A stretch of 64,000 nucleotides of DNA from Polaromonas sp. JS666 (GTDB lineage: Bacteria; Pseudomonadota; Gammaproteobacteria; Burkholderiales; Burkholderiaceae_C): the NCBI RefSeq assembly GCF_900103405.1, contig NZ_FNHX01000005.1, forward strand, positions 2,845 to 66,844, written 5' to 3'. Both the position numbers and the translations under genes were made by a program. Below are positions 17,998 to 27,678 of the stretch, piece by piece (positions within the stretch are counted from its first letter, which is position 1; every line of letters starts with the position of its first letter). Under the pieces are notes generated by a model, which was given only the letters and a program-made list of their open reading frames with translations, was not told the origin of the DNA and ran no database searches.

Positions 17998-18455
17998 CGG
18001 TTCAGCTTCTGCATGCGTTCGGAGGGCGTGATGATGTCGGTCAGGCGTATGCCGAACTTGTCGTTGACGACCACCACCTCGCCCTGGGCGATCAGGTAGC
18101 CGTTGATGAACACATCCATGGGCTGGCCGGCCAGGCCGTCGAGCTCGACGACCGAACCCTGGGACAGCTGCAGCAGGTTTTTGATGGTGATGCGGGTGCG
18201 GCCCAGCTCGGTGGTCAGCTGCACCGGCACGTCGAGCACGCGGTCTATGTCGCCGCGCGCGATCTCGAAGCCGGTGTTGCCCTGCAGCGGCTGGAACACG
18301 CGCTCGCCGGCCGCGGTGGAGGAGGCCGCGGGCGCCGCGGGTGCCGGTGCAGGGGCCGGCGCGGCGGCCGGCGCACTGGACTGCGCCTGCTCGGCGAGCG
18401 CGCTGCCCCAGTCGTCGAGCTCGGCCGCGGGCTGCGCTTTGCTGTCTTCACTCAT
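17994..18455 (-). CDS. fliN: Flagellar motor switch protein FliN
   Basis: C-ring subunit. It has 153 residues: an Ala/Pro-rich N-terminal extension (about 1-70) and a SpoA/FliN domain (about 75-150) with LDVPVQLTTELGRTRITIKN and VFINGYLIAQGEVVVVNDKF. It overlaps the fliM 3' end by eight bases and the fliO start by four. Confidence 0.97.
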   Translation of the reverse strand: MSEDSKAQPAAELDDWGSALAEQAQSSAPAAAPAPAPAPAAPAASSTAAGERVFQPLQGNTGFEIARGDIDRVLDVPVQLTTELGRTRITIKNLLQLSQGSVVELDGLAGQPMDVFINGYLIAQGEVVVVNDKFGIRLTDIITPSERMQKLNR

Positions 18456-19452
18456 GGTCTTTTCCCTTGCTGGAGTCGCTGTCCTGGTGGTGGATCATTT
18501 TTTCCACGCGCAGGGCATAGTGGTTGTTGGAGGTGCCGTAGCCGCATTCCATGACGGGCACGCCGTTGACCTTGCCGATGATGGTGTCCGGGATCTCGAC
18601 GGGCAGCACGTCGCCGGCCTGCAGCTTGAGCAACTGGCCTATGCTCGATTGCAGGGTCAGGAAGTGGGCGCGCAGCTCGACCTCGGCGCTCTGCACCTGC
18701 TGCGACAGCTGCTTGACCCAGCGCTTGTCGACCTCGATCGCGTCCTGCAGCGGGTTCGCCAGCAGGTCGCGTATCGGCTCGATCATGGAATAGGGGATGC
18801 AGACGTTGAGCGCTCCGCCCAGGGGGCCGAACTCGATCTGGAAGGTGGTGTTGACCACCACCTCGTTGGGCGCGACGATGTTGGCCAGCTTGGCGTGCAT
18901 TTCGGCGCGCACGTATTCAAATTCGAGCGGGTAGACCGGCTGCCAGGCGCCGCCGTAGCTTTCGAGCGTGAGATTGAGCAGGCGCTTGATGATGCGCTGC
19001 TCGGTCTGCGTGAAGTCGCGCCCTTCGATGCGCACGTGGTAGCGGCCGTCGCTGCCGAACAGGTTGTCGACGACCAGGAAGACCAGCTTGGGGTCGAACA
19101 CGAACAAGGCCGTGCCGCGCAGCGGCTTCATGTGCATCAGGTTGATGTTGGCCGGCACCGGCAGGTGGCGTATGAAGTCGCCGTATTTCTGGATCTGCAC
19201 CGAGCCGACCGAGATGTCGGCGCTGCGCCGCATGAATGTCAGCAGCGCGCCGCGCAAATGGCGCGCGAAACGCTCGTTGATGACCTCCAGCGTGTGCATG
19301 CGGCCGCGCACGATGCGCTCGTCCGTGCCGAGCTTGTAGGTCGGCGGGCCCGCGGGCGCGGCCGGCCGCGGGGCCGCCGCGCCGGCGTCGCCGGTGACGC
19401 CCTGCAGCAGCGCATCGACCTCGTCCTGCGAGAGCTGTGCTTCATAAGCCAT
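18448..19452 (-). CDS. fliM: Flagellar motor switch protein FliM
   Basis: Receives phospho-CheY and passes the signal to the C-ring. It has 334 residues. The N-terminal CheY-binding helix is present (LSQDEVDALLQGV), followed by the FliM middle domain (IVRGRMHTLEVINERFARHL) and a C-terminal SpoA domain with LPVEIPDTIIGKVNGVPVME. It follows fliL after 27 bases. Confidence 0.98.
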   Translation of the reverse strand: MAYEAQLSQDEVDALLQGVTGDAGAAAPRPAAPAGPPTYKLGTDERIVRGRMHTLEVINERFARHLRGALLTFMRRSADISVGSVQIQKYGDFIRHLPVPANINLMHMKPLRGTALFVFDPKLVFLVVDNLFGSDGRYHVRIEGRDFTQTEQRIIKRLLNLTLESYGGAWQPVYPLEFEYVRAEMHAKLANIVAPNEVVVNTTFQIEFGPLGGALNVCIPYSMIEPIRDLLANPLQDAIEVDKRWVKQLSQQVQSAEVELRAHFLTLQSSIGQLLKLQAGDVLPVEIPDTIIGKVNGVPVMECGYGTSNNHYALRVEKMIHHQDSDSSKGKDHE

Positions 19453-19479
19453 GGGCGGATTCGGGTTGCATAGGCCGCT

Positions 19480-19977
19480 TTACTGCAGCATGAAGGTGGT
19501 GAACATCACGCTGGAGATCTTCAGCGAGGGCAGGTTGGCCACCAGGGGCTGGTTCAGCGCCGCCATGATCTCGGCGGCGAGCTTGGCTTTTTCCTCGGGC
19601 GTGATCAGCGCATCGGAGGCGCGGTTGGACAGCACCGTGAGCAGCCGGCTGCGCACTTCGGGCAGGTACTGGGTGACCAGCGCCTGCGATTTGGCGTCAG
19701 GCACCTTGAGCGTGACGGCGGCGTGCAAAAAACGGCTGCGGCCGCCCGGCTGCAGGTTGACGGTCATGGGCTCCAGCGCCACAAACAGCGGGGCGGCCGG
19801 CAAGGGGGCGGCGGCGGGCGCGGCCTCGGCGCTGCGCCGGCTGCTGAAGTAATAGGTCGCGCCCGCGGCCGCGGCGGCGGCCACGACCGACAGGGCGATC
19901 AACAGGGCGATAAGCCGGGGTGAGGGTGAGGGCTGGCGCGTGCTCAATGTCTTCGCAGGGAGTGTGCTGGTAGCCAT
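19480..19977 (-). CDS. fliL: Flagellar basal-body-associated protein FliL
   Basis: Stator-associated inner-membrane protein, 165 residues. It has a single N-terminal membrane helix (LIALLIALSVVAAAAAAGAT, about 22-45) and a periplasmic domain ending in the conserved VMFTTFMLQ-type tail. No strong ribosome site is seen before ATG 19975-19977. A 125-base gap separates it from fliK and may hold a further start of transcription. Confidence 0.94.
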   Translation of the reverse strand: MATSTLPAKTLSTRQPSPSPRLIALLIALSVVAAAAAAGATYYFSSRRSAEAAPAAAPLPAAPLFVALEPMTVNLQPGGRSRFLHAAVTLKVPDAKSQALVTQYLPEVRSRLLTVLSNRASDALITPEEKAKLAAEIMAALNQPLVANLPSLKISSVMFTTFMLQ

Positions 19978-20102
19978 GGCTGTGGGGAAGTGAATGGGTC
20001 AATGGATTGTTGGGGAAAAGGCCCGCAGGGCATCGCTGGAGCAGCAGGGGGAAAACGCTTCAACTTCGGCATTTGCCGGGAGCGCCCGCCCTGCTTGTGC
20101 GT

Positions 20103-21455
20103 TCAGGCGTAGGTGTCCACCTTGCCGCGGCGGGGCGTGGGTGCCGTGGCTGCGGGGGACTGGGCTTGCGCATCGGCCGGCAGGTAGCCCGGCTGGCCCG
20201 ATGGCCCGGGCCGGCCGTTCTGGCCTTGGTGGGTTTGCGCAAAGGCCGCTTGCTGCTGGCCGCCGGAATCCACCGAGGTATTGCCCAGGCTGATGCCGCT
20301 GTCGGCCAGCGTGCTGCGCAGCTGCGGCAGGGCGGCTTCGACGGCGGCGCGCACCGAGGAATGCGCCGACACAAACAAGGCCTGCACCTGGTTGTCGTTC
20401 ATGCTGAGCGTGACCTTGAGCGGGCCCAGGCCGGGCGGGTTGAGCTGCAGCTCGGCCACCTGCTCGCCGGCCTTGCCCATGTGCAGCATTTGCCGGCCCA
20501 GGGCTTGGCCCCATTCGTCGCTGCCGACTTCGGGTGTGAGTACTGGCTGGCCAGGTGCGGCCGCCGCGGCCGGGATGGCGGGTGCGGCCTGGGTGTGAAC
20601 GGTGGGGGCTGTGGTGCTAAGGCTGATGCCGGGGCTTGCGGTTGGCGCCGCGTTTTCGGGCTGGCTGGCGCCGGGGGCCAAAGCCTGGGTCGCGCTGCCA
20701 GCAGTTTCAGCGGCCGCGTCCTTGGCCGCTGTGGTGGCGGGCGCTTTGGCCGCTGCGGGTTTTTGTTCGGCGCGCGTGTCCATGCCCAGGACTTCGCGCG
20801 CCTCATCGCTGGGGCGTTGCCCTTGTCCTGAAGATGCTTGCGACGCGTTCTCTTGGGCCGCGCCGGCCGGGATGGTTATAGACCCCGCAGGCAGGGCGGC
20901 GGCTGTTTTGTCGCTGGCAGCGGAAGGCGCAGTGGGTTCGGACGATTCCCGGCCTTTGGTGGGCACAGCGGCTGCGGCGGTCGCACCGGAGGCGAGCAGG
21001 GCTTGCGGCACGGGTGTTGGCTCATCGCCGACGGGGGCTGCATCGCTGGAGGCCGCCGCTGCGGTGGACGCTGTGGGGGCCGCGGGCAGTTCCGCCGAAG
21101 GCGGCGTACCAAGGGCCGAAGCCATGGCGCCGCCGGGCGCGGCGGTGCCGCTGTCGCTGTTTGCCGCCTTGGCGATGCGTGTTTCCAGCGGCACAAAAAG
21201 CAGCGCCGCGGTGTTGACGATGTCAGCCGCTTCGGTTTTGTCATCGGCGAGGCGTTTGGCGGGAACAGGGGCTGCCGGTTTGCCGCCGAGTTTGGCGGGC
21301 GCTTCGCCCGAGGCCGCGAGCGAGCGCGACAGCACCTCGCCAAAACTTTCGCTATCGCCCTGGGGGCTGTCGTCGCCGCGCGCGGAGACCGTGGACGAAA
21401 CGCTGCCGCTGGGGACAGGCGCCGGGCTGGAGAGCGAAGGGGGTAACAGGGACAT
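20103..21455 (-). CDS. fliK: Flagellar hook-length control protein FliK
   Basis: Secreted ruler that sets hook length and switches export specificity. It has 450 residues: a long Ala/Ser/Pro-rich low-complexity N-terminal part (about 1-310) and a C-terminal Flg_hook domain (about 330-420) with VAELQLNPPGLGPLKVTLSM and DNQVQALFVSAHSSVRAAVE. Position between fliJ and fliL is standard. A second FliK-like gene is at 31823. Confidence 0.94.
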   Translation of the reverse strand: MSLLPPSLSSPAPVPSGSVSSTVSARGDDSPQGDSESFGEVLSRSLAASGEAPAKLGGKPAAPVPAKRLADDKTEAADIVNTAALLFVPLETRIAKAANSDSGTAAPGGAMASALGTPPSAELPAAPTASTAAAASSDAAPVGDEPTPVPQALLASGATAAAAVPTKGRESSEPTAPSAASDKTAAALPAGSITIPAGAAQENASQASSGQGQRPSDEAREVLGMDTRAEQKPAAAKAPATTAAKDAAAETAGSATQALAPGASQPENAAPTASPGISLSTTAPTVHTQAAPAIPAAAAAPGQPVLTPEVGSDEWGQALGRQMLHMGKAGEQVAELQLNPPGLGPLKVTLSMNDNQVQALFVSAHSSVRAAVEAALPQLRSTLADSGISLGNTSVDSGGQQQAAFAQTHQGQNGRPGPSGQPGYLPADAQAQSPAATAPTPRRGKVDTYA

Positions 21456-21475
21456 GGCGGTTTCCAGTCTTGGAT

Positions 21476-21934
21476 CTAGTGGCCCTGCAGGCCGGCGCGC
21501 AGCTGGAAAAACTGGCGCGCGCTGCGTTCGTCGTTGTCGCGCTGTTCGCGTTTGTGCTGCACGGCGATTTCCTGCAGGCGAACGCGGCCGGCCAGGGTGT
21601 CGAAGGAATTGAGGCGGCGCTGGCTGCTTTGCCAGTCGCCGCGCCCGGTCGCGAGCCGGGTGTCGGCCTGCGCGGTGATGGCGCGCTGCTGCTCGATGGC
21701 GCTGTCCAGCGTGCTGATGAAGTGGTTGAAATTGCGCATTTGTGCCGCCGGCACACCCGCGACCATGCGCACTTGCAGCTGGTCCAGGTATTCCTGGCGG
21801 TAGCGCTGCAGCATCTCGAGTTTGTCGGCGGCGCTGGTGCGCGCGGCCTGCAGCTGGCCGAGGCGGCGCGTGGCCTCGTCGGTCTTGTTCTGCGCCAGTT
21901 CAATCAGCGTGGCGAGCGGCAGTCTGGTGGCCAT
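21476..21934 (-). CDS. fliJ: Flagellar export chaperone FliJ
   Basis: Cytoplasmic coiled-coil protein that binds the FliI ATPase ring. It has 152 residues, almost wholly helical and charged, with LATLIELAQNKTDEATRRLG at the N-terminus and a KREQRDNDERSARQFFQLRA C-terminal coil. It lies 49 bases after fliI and 20 before fliK. Confidence 0.93.
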   Translation of the reverse strand: MATRLPLATLIELAQNKTDEATRRLGQLQAARTSAADKLEMLQRYRQEYLDQLQVRMVAGVPAAQMRNFNHFISTLDSAIEQQRAITAQADTRLATGRGDWQSSQRRLNSFDTLAGRVRLQEIAVQHKREQRDNDERSARQFFQLRAGLQGH

Positions 21935-21983
21935 GGGGAGATTCCTGGGGTTGGGGTTCTGGAGAAAGACGAGAAGATGGGGA

Positions 21984-23420
21984 TCAGGCCTGGAAGATGG
22001 CGTTGAGCTGGTCGGTGGCTTCGCCGTGGCCCACGCGCTCCTCCATGGTCTGCTGCAAAAAAGCTTCCATGCGCGGGTACAGCGCGATGGCCTGGTCCAG
22101 CTGCGCGTCGTGGCCGGGGGCGTAAGCGCCCACGCTGATCAGGTCGCGGTTGCGCTGGTAGCGCGACAGGGCCTGCTTGAAGCTGCGCACGGCCTGGAAT
22201 TGCGTGGGCGTGATCAGTGCCGTCATGGCGCGGCTGATGGAGGCTTCGATGTCTATGGCCGGGTAGTGGCCCGATTCGGCCAAGCTGCGCGAGAGCACCA
22301 CATGGCCGTCGAGGATGGCGCGCGCCGAGTCGGCAATCGGGTCCTGCTGGTCGTCGCCTTCGGCCAGCACGGTGTAGAAGGCGGTGATCGACCCGCCGCG
22401 GCCCTCGGCATCGCGCGCGCCGTTGCCGGCGCGCTCCACCAGCGCGGGCAGCTTGGCGAAGACCGAGGGCGGGTAGCCCTTGGTGGCCGGTGGTTCGCCC
22501 ACGGCCAGCGCGATCTCGCGCTGCGCCATCGCGTAACGTGTCAGCGAGTCCATGATGAGCAGCACGTTCTTGCCCTCGTCGCGGAAATATTCGGCCAGGC
22601 AGGTGGCATAGGCCGCACCCTGCAGGCGCAGCAGCGGCGAGGTATCGGCCGGCGCCGCGACCAGCACGGCGCGCGCCATGCCTTCTTTGCCCAGGGTGTT
22701 TTCGATGAAGTCCTTGACCTCGCGGCCGCGCTCGCCGATCAGGCCGACGACGATGACGTCGGCACTGGTGTAGCGCGCCATCATGCCCAGCAGCACGCTT
22801 TTGCCGACGCCGGAGCCCGCAAACAAGCCCATGCGCTGGCCGCGCCCCACGGTCAGCAGCGCGTTGATGGCGCGCACGCCGACGTCCAGCACGCTGTCAA
22901 TCGGCGCGCGGGTCAGCGGGTTGATGGGCTTGGCGGCCAGCGGCACCTCGCGCGAAAAATCCAGCGGGCCGCGCCCGTCCAGCGGCCGGCCGGCGGCATC
23001 GACCACACGGCCCAGCATGCCGGCGCCCACCGGCAGCCGTTTGGTGCGCGGGCCGAGTCCGCCGGCGTGGCCGGTGGGCGAATCCAGCGCGTAGACGCGC
23101 GCGCCGGGCAGCAGGCCGTCGACCTCGCTTTGCGGCATCAAAAAAATCCGGTCGCCGGCAAAACCCACGACCTCGGCCTCGGCGGTTTTTTGCGGGTAGC
23201 CGGGCGGCAGCTCGATCAGGCAGTCGCTGCCGACCGGCAGGCGCAGGCCGACGGCTTCGAGCACCAGCCCGACGGCGCGCGTGAGCCGGCCGTAGCTGCG
23301 CACCGGCACGCTTTGCGCGACCGCGTTGCGCGCCTCGGCCAGCGCGCCGTGCCAGGCGCGCAGCGGGCTGGCGGCAGGAATATCGGCGGCAATAGCGGCC
23401 GGGGTGGCTTGTTCAGGCAT
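21984..23420 (-). CDS. fliI: Flagellum-specific ATPase FliI
   Basis: Hexameric ATPase that energises export. It has 478 residues from ATG 23420; a TTG nine bases further upstream is unlikely. Walker A (AGSGVGKS, about 201-208) and the Walker B region ([20 protein letters not shown]) are intact, with the F1-beta-like fold. Its first codons overlap the fliH stop by eight bases, which argues for coupled synthesis of the FliH-FliI complex. Confidence 0.97.
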   Translation of the reverse strand: MPEQATPAAIAADIPAASPLRAWHGALAEARNAVAQSVPVRSYGRLTRAVGLVLEAVGLRLPVGSDCLIELPPGYPQKTAEAEVVGFAGDRIFLMPQSEVDGLLPGARVYALDSPTGHAGGLGPRTKRLPVGAGMLGRVVDAAGRPLDGRGPLDFSREVPLAAKPINPLTRAPIDSVLDVGVRAINALLTVGRGQRMGLFAGSGVGKSVLLGMMARYTSADVIVVGLIGERGREVKDFIENTLGKEGMARAVLVAAPADTSPLLRLQGAAYATCLAEYFRDEGKNVLLIMDSLTRYAMAQREIALAVGEPPATKGYPPSVFAKLPALVERAGNGARDAEGRGGSITAFYTVLAEGDDQQDPIADSARAILDGHVVLSRSLAESGHYPAIDIEASISRAMTALITPTQFQAVRSFKQALSRYQRNRDLISVGAYAPGHDAQLDQAIALYPRMEAFLQQTMEERVGHGEATDQLNAIFQA

Positions 23421-24162
23421 GGACCACAACCGGGGTGTGCATGGCGGTTTTGACCAGGGCCGCGGTGACGCGCTCCCAGCGGCCCGGCAGGCTGGCGTCC
23501 TGCTCGCCGCTGGCCGCCAGCACGCGGCAGCCGCCGCGCTGGCAGTTCACGTCGCCGCGTATGCGCCAGCCGGCGGCTTGCAAATCTTCGGCCAGGTGCT
23601 GCTGCACCAGGGCCGCGTCATCGGGGTGCAGCACCAGCTGCGGCGCGCCGCTGAGCGCCGGTTCGGCCTGCAGCAGTTCGCGCACCACCGGCAGGATGGC
23701 GCCGCTGTCGAGTGCCAGGGCCTGGCCCAGCACCTGGCGCGCGATGTCCAGCGCCAGGGCCAGCAAGTTATCGGCGATCTCGGCCTGGGCGCCGCGCAGC
23801 GCGTCGGGTAATGTCTGCGCCAGCGCGCGCAGCTGCCGCGCCTCGGCCTGCACTTCGGCGACGGCCTCCGCGCGGCCCTGCGTGTGGCCCTGGGCGAAGC
23901 CCTGACGAAAGCCTTCGGCCTCACCGCTGCGCAGGGCCTGCAGGCGCAGCTGGGCCAGCTCGACGTCGTTGATCAGCACCTCGGGCTTGAGCGGCGCGAC
24001 CACGGGCGCCGGTTTGGGTTCGGGCGGCAGGTCGGGCGCGGGATCCTGCGCGATGGCCGTCATTTCCCAGCGTTCCCAGGCGGTGAGCGCTTCCTTGGCG
24101 CCGTTGGCGCGGCGCGCGAAGGGCGGCCCGGACCGCGCTGTGTTGGCGGGCTTGTTATACAT
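23413..24162 (-). CDS. fliH: Flagellar assembly protein FliH
   Basis: Regulator and stator of FliI. It has 249 residues from ATG 24162, chosen because it overlaps the fliG stop by eight bases with AGGAG nearby. The central helix holds the FliH GxxxG-type repeats ([20 protein letters not shown]). The C-terminal half (about 130-235) is the FliI-binding domain. The N-terminus is Pro-rich. Confidence 0.94.
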   Translation of the reverse strand: MYNKPANTARSGPPFARRANGAKEALTAWERWEMTAIAQDPAPDLPPEPKPAPVVAPLKPEVLINDVELAQLRLQALRSGEAEGFRQGFAQGHTQGRAEAVAEVQAEARQLRALAQTLPDALRGAQAEIADNLLALALDIARQVLGQALALDSGAILPVVRELLQAEPALSGAPQLVLHPDDAALVQQHLAEDLQAAGWRIRGDVNCQRGGCRVLAASGEQDASLPGRWERVTAALVKTAMHTPVVVHA

Positions 24163-25150
24163 AGGAGTCGTTGCCCTGGCCACCGAGCACGATCTCGCCG
24201 GCATCGGCCAGGCGGCGCACGATCTGCAGGATGCCCTTTTGTTCGGCCTCGACCTGCGAGACGCGCACCGGGCCGCGCATCTCGATGTCCTCGCGCAGCA
24301 TTTCGGCGGCGCGCTGCGACATGTTCTTGAGGAATTTGTCGCGCAGCTCCAGCGGCGCGCCCTTGAGCGCGATGATCAGCGACTCCGACTCCACCTCCTT
24401 GAGCAGCAGCTGCACGCTGCGGTCCTCGAGTTCGAGCAGGTTCTCGAACAGGAACATCTCGTCGATCATCTTCTGCGCCAGCGCCTCGTCGTGCTCGCGC
24501 ACGTGCTTGATGACGCTTTCCTCCTGCGCGCTGCTCATCATGTTGACGATCTCGGCGGCCGCGCGTATGCCGCCCAGGCGGCTGCGCTTGACGCCTTCGC
24601 CGGACAGCATGTCGGTGAGCACGTCGGTCAGCTCCTTGAGGGCGGCCGGCTGCACGCCGCCGAAAGTGGCCACGCGCAGCACGGCGTCGTGGCGCACGCG
24701 CTCGGGCAACTGCTCGAGCACTTCGGCGGCCTTGTCGCGGTCCAGGTGCACCAGCAAGGTGGCGATGATCTGCGGGTGCTCGTCGCGTATCAGCTCGACG
24801 ACCTCGGTCGCCTCCAGCTGGTTCAGGCGGTCTATGCCGCTGGTCGAGCTGTCGGGCTGGGAAATGCTTTCCAGCAGGTCGGCCGCGCGGGTGTTGCCCA
24901 GGGCCTTGTTGAGCACGGCGCGCAGGTAGCTGCCGGCATCCACATGCGTGGCCGAGTACTGCTCGGTTTCCTCGCGGAACTCGCGCAGCACCTCGCTGAC
25001 CTCGTCGCGCCTGACCTGCGCCAGGCCGGCCATGGCCTTGCCCAGGGTTTGCACCACATGCTGGGGCAGGTGCTGCAGCACGCTGCCGGCGCCGGCCTCG
25101 CCCAGCGACATCAACAGGATGGCGCTTTTGCGCATGCCTTCATCCGCCAT
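24155..25150 (-). CDS. fliG: Flagellar motor switch protein FliG
   Basis: Couples the MS ring to the C-ring and bears the charged torque helix. It has 331 residues, normal length, with three armadillo-like domains. Examples are ATLLVHLDRDKAAEVLEQLP in the middle and IDEMFLFENLLELEDRSVQL in the C-terminal domain, which includes the EHPQ-type motif (DEHPQIIAT). It overlaps fliF by 11 bases. Confidence 0.98.
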   Translation of the reverse strand: MADEGMRKSAILLMSLGEAGAGSVLQHLPQHVVQTLGKAMAGLAQVRRDEVSEVLREFREETEQYSATHVDAGSYLRAVLNKALGNTRAADLLESISQPDSSTSGIDRLNQLEATEVVELIRDEHPQIIATLLVHLDRDKAAEVLEQLPERVRHDAVLRVATFGGVQPAALKELTDVLTDMLSGEGVKRSRLGGIRAAAEIVNMMSSAQEESVIKHVREHDEALAQKMIDEMFLFENLLELEDRSVQLLLKEVESESLIIALKGAPLELRDKFLKNMSQRAAEMLREDIEMRGPVRVSQVEAEQKGILQIVRRLADAGEIVLGGQGNDSYV

Positions 25151-26873
25151 TTTTTTCGGTCCAGTGTTTGATCAGCATGGCCACCATGGCCGGCTCCTTG
25201 GCCGCCATGTCCTGCGCATACTGGAGGTTGGCCTGGTGCCGCTGCTCGCGGCGTTCGCGCTGTTCTTTCTCCAGGGCCTGCGCCTGCGCGCTGGCCGCTT
25301 CGCCAAGGCCGGGGGTGATGTCCCCATCCGCCGCATTCGCCGTGAACGCCGCCGCTGGCGCGGGCTGCAGGTGTTTGCGCAGCAGCGGCCGCAGCACGGC
25401 CAGCCACAGATACAGCGCCAGCAAGCCCAGCAGCAGGTATTTGACCGAGGACTTGGCGACCTCGAGGGTCTCGGGCTGGCGCCACAGCGGCAGCTCGGGG
25501 GTTTCGGTGTCGGCGGCGAAGGGGCTGTTGACCACATTGAGCGAGTCGCCACGCTCGGCGCTAAAACCCATGGCCTGGCGTGCCAGGTTGCGGATCTGCT
25601 CGAGTTCGGCCGCCGTCAGCGCCGCGCGTTTGCCGGCCCCCGTGCTTCGGCGGTCATTGACCACCACCGCGACCGACAGGCGCTTGATGCCGCCCGCGCC
25701 CTGCTGTGTGTGGCGTATGGAGCGGTCCACCTCGTAATTGGTGGTGACGTCCCTGCGCGAGTTGCCGCCCGGGCCCGCCGCGCGCGGTGCCGTGCCGGCC
25801 GAGCCGAGTTCGGCGCTCATCTTGAGCTGGGCCCCTGGCGCGGTACCGGGCGGCGTGCCCGGCTTGATCTGCGAAGGCGCGGTGATGGGCGCGACCGGGT
25901 CCGGCGGCGGCTGGTTGCTTAAAGCGCCGGGCACGCCCGTGGCCGGGCCGTTGCCCCCCTGATTGGACTCGCTGGACTGCTGGCTGCGTATGGCCGCGCT
26001 GCCGGGTTCCTGGTTGGGGCGGAATTTCTCGTCGGTATTTTCGACAATGGAAAAGTCGATGTCGGCGGCCACCTGCGCATGCACATTGCCCGCGCCCAGG
26101 ATGGGTTGCAGGATGGCTTCGATGCGGCGGATGTAGCCCTGCTCGATTTCCTGGGTGTACTTGAGCTGGCTCACGTCCAGGCCGCGCGTGCCGGCGTTGG
26201 CCGCCGAGAGCAGGTTGCCGGCCTGGTCGACCACGGTGATGCTTTTGGCCGAGAGCTCGGGCACGCTGCTGGAGATCAGGTGCACGATGGCGCTGACCTG
26301 GCCCTCGTCGATGCTGCGGCCGCGGTGCAGGCTCAGCACCACGGAGGCGCTGGGTTTTTTCTGGTCGCGCACGAACAGCGAAGGCTTGGGCAGCGCCAGG
26401 TGCACGCGCGCCGACTCGACGGCGGAAATGGAATTGATGGAGCGCGCGAGCTCGCCTTCCAGGGCGCGCTGGTAGTTGACCTGCTCGGCGAACTGGCTGG
26501 TGCCGAATTTCTGCGCGTCCATCAGTTCAAAGCCGACGGTGCCGCCCTTGGGCAGGCCCTGGGCGGCCAGGCGCAGGCGCGCCTCGGGCACCTTGTTGGC
26601 CTGCACCAGCAGCGCGCCGCCGCCCTCGGTGAACTTGTAGGGGATGTTCATCTGCTGCAGCGACGCGATGATGGCGCCGCCGTCGCGGTCGGACAGATTG
26701 CTGTAGAGCACGCCGTAGTCGGGCGCGCGGCTCCACAGCCACAGCGCGGCGATGGCGGCCACCGCGGCGGACGCGCCCAGCATCAGCGGCAGGCGCGGGT
26801 TGGCGCGCAGCTGCGCCAGCCATGGCGGCGCTTTGGGCAGGGCCGTGTCGGTGCCCAGTGCGGCGGAGTTCAC
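25140..26873 (-). CDS. fliF: Flagellar MS-ring protein FliF
   Basis: Builds the MS ring in the inner membrane. It has 577 residues with a first membrane helix (LPLMLGASAAVAAIAALWLW, about 28-48), YscJ-like ring-building motifs (VQANKVPEARLRLAAQGLPK) and a second membrane helix (YLLLGLLALYLWLAVLRPLL, about 475-495). A charged C-terminal tail binds FliG. The start is GTG at 26873; the ribosome site is weak. First gene of the minus-strand fli operon. Confidence 0.96.
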   Translation of the reverse strand: MNSAALGTDTALPKAPPWLAQLRANPRLPLMLGASAAVAAIAALWLWSRAPDYGVLYSNLSDRDGGAIIASLQQMNIPYKFTEGGGALLVQANKVPEARLRLAAQGLPKGGTVGFELMDAQKFGTSQFAEQVNYQRALEGELARSINSISAVESARVHLALPKPSLFVRDQKKPSASVVLSLHRGRSIDEGQVSAIVHLISSSVPELSAKSITVVDQAGNLLSAANAGTRGLDVSQLKYTQEIEQGYIRRIEAILQPILGAGNVHAQVAADIDFSIVENTDEKFRPNQEPGSAAIRSQQSSESNQGGNGPATGVPGALSNQPPPDPVAPITAPSQIKPGTPPGTAPGAQLKMSAELGSAGTAPRAAGPGGNSRRDVTTNYEVDRSIRHTQQGAGGIKRLSVAVVVNDRRSTGAGKRAALTAAELEQIRNLARQAMGFSAERGDSLNVVNSPFAADTETPELPLWRQPETLEVAKSSVKYLLLGLLALYLWLAVLRPLLRKHLQPAPAAAFTANAADGDITPGLGEAASAQAQALEKEQRERREQRHQANLQYAQDMAAKEPAMVAMLIKHWTEKNGG

Positions 26874-27201
26874 GCGCTCACCCGGCCGCCGTCACCGCGC
26901 CGCGCGAAGGCGCGGCGATGAAGCGGAGGCTGCATGGTGGCCGTGCGGCCGGAACAACAGTGGACATACAACAGGTCTTATTCAATGGCTGAGGCAATGA
27001 GTCGAAGAGGCGACCGGCATCCGCGCACGGCAGGGGCACGGGGCGGGTCCTTGTGAAGAATTGTCAGAGCCGGCCTGGCTTCCCGATCCGCCGAATAGCC
27101 GGGGCTTTTGCCGTCTTTTGGCCTGATGCGCGCGCCGGCCCCGCCGCTACGCTTCATGCCGTCATCCAAACAGGGGCGCGCACGCGCCTGAAAGAAACAC
27201 C
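26874..27201. other. Divergent promoter region between fliF and fliE
   Basis: A 328-base gap from which the fliF-R operon (minus) and fliE (plus) diverge; in flagellar systems both are class 2 genes activated by FlhDC. I could not pick out a convincing FlhDC box by eye. A GCCGAATA at 27090-27097 resembles a sigma-28 -10 but has no matching -35. Confidence 0.4.
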
Positions 27202-27519
27202 ATGGCTATTTCTTCGATCGAGTCCGTGCTGCAGCAAATGCGCGCGCTGGCCCAGGCTTCGGCCCCTTCAGCGGCGCAAGGCGGCGAGGCCGCGGCCGGC
27301 GGCTTCGCGGGCGAGCTCAAAAAATCGCTGGACCGCATCAGCGAAAGCCAGCAGAACGCCTACAGCCAGGCCGAGGCCTTCGAGCTGGGCAAACCCGGCG
27401 TGGCGCTCAACGACGTGATGGTCGACATGCAAAAGGCCAACATCGGTTTCCAGATGGGGCTGCAGGTGCGCAACCGCGTGGTTGCGGCTTACCAGGAAAT
27501 CATGAACATGCCGGCGTGA
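27202..27519 (+). CDS. fliE: Flagellar hook-basal body protein FliE
   Basis: Adaptor between the MS ring and the rod. It has 105 residues, the usual size, with the C-terminal signature [20 protein letters not shown] and [24 protein letters not shown] precedes ATG 27202. It is divergent from fliF; fliC follows 159 bases downstream under its own promoter. Confidence 0.97.
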   Translation: MAISSIESVLQQMRALAQASAPSAAQGGEAAAGGFAGELKKSLDRISESQQNAYSQAEAFELGKPGVALNDVMVDMQKANIGFQMGLQVRNRVVAAYQEIMNMPA

Positions 27520-27554
27520 TGAGGGGCGGGCGCGAATTATTTTGCGCCGCGGGT

Positions 27555-27582
27555 TAAAGATTTTCCGGAGCCCGGCCGATAA
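27555..27582 (+). promoter_or_regulatory. Sigma-28 (FliA) promoter of fliC
   Basis: TAAAGATT (27555-27562) and a perfect GCCGATAA (27575-27582) separated by 12 bases, one more than the usual 11. It lies about 100 bases before the fliC start, leaving a long leader, typical for a flagellin gene. Confidence 0.85.
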
Positions 27583-27678
27583 GCTGGACAACGGTGGCTT
27601 GCAGACTGTCATGGCAGGCAAGGCCAGCGTGACGGCAAGTTAGCCGGAGTCCACAACCTATGTAATCAGGAGTCCCTC

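Noticed and set aside
15082..18099. Large plus-strand frames (499, 529 residues) opposite fliR-fliO
   Set aside because: Antisense shadows of the fliR-Q-P-O genes; low-complexity Gln/His/Gly-rich translations.
27090..27097. GCCGAATA as a second sigma-28 -10 element before fliE
   Set aside because: No -35-like sequence at 11 bases upstream, and fliE is expected to be a class 2 gene.
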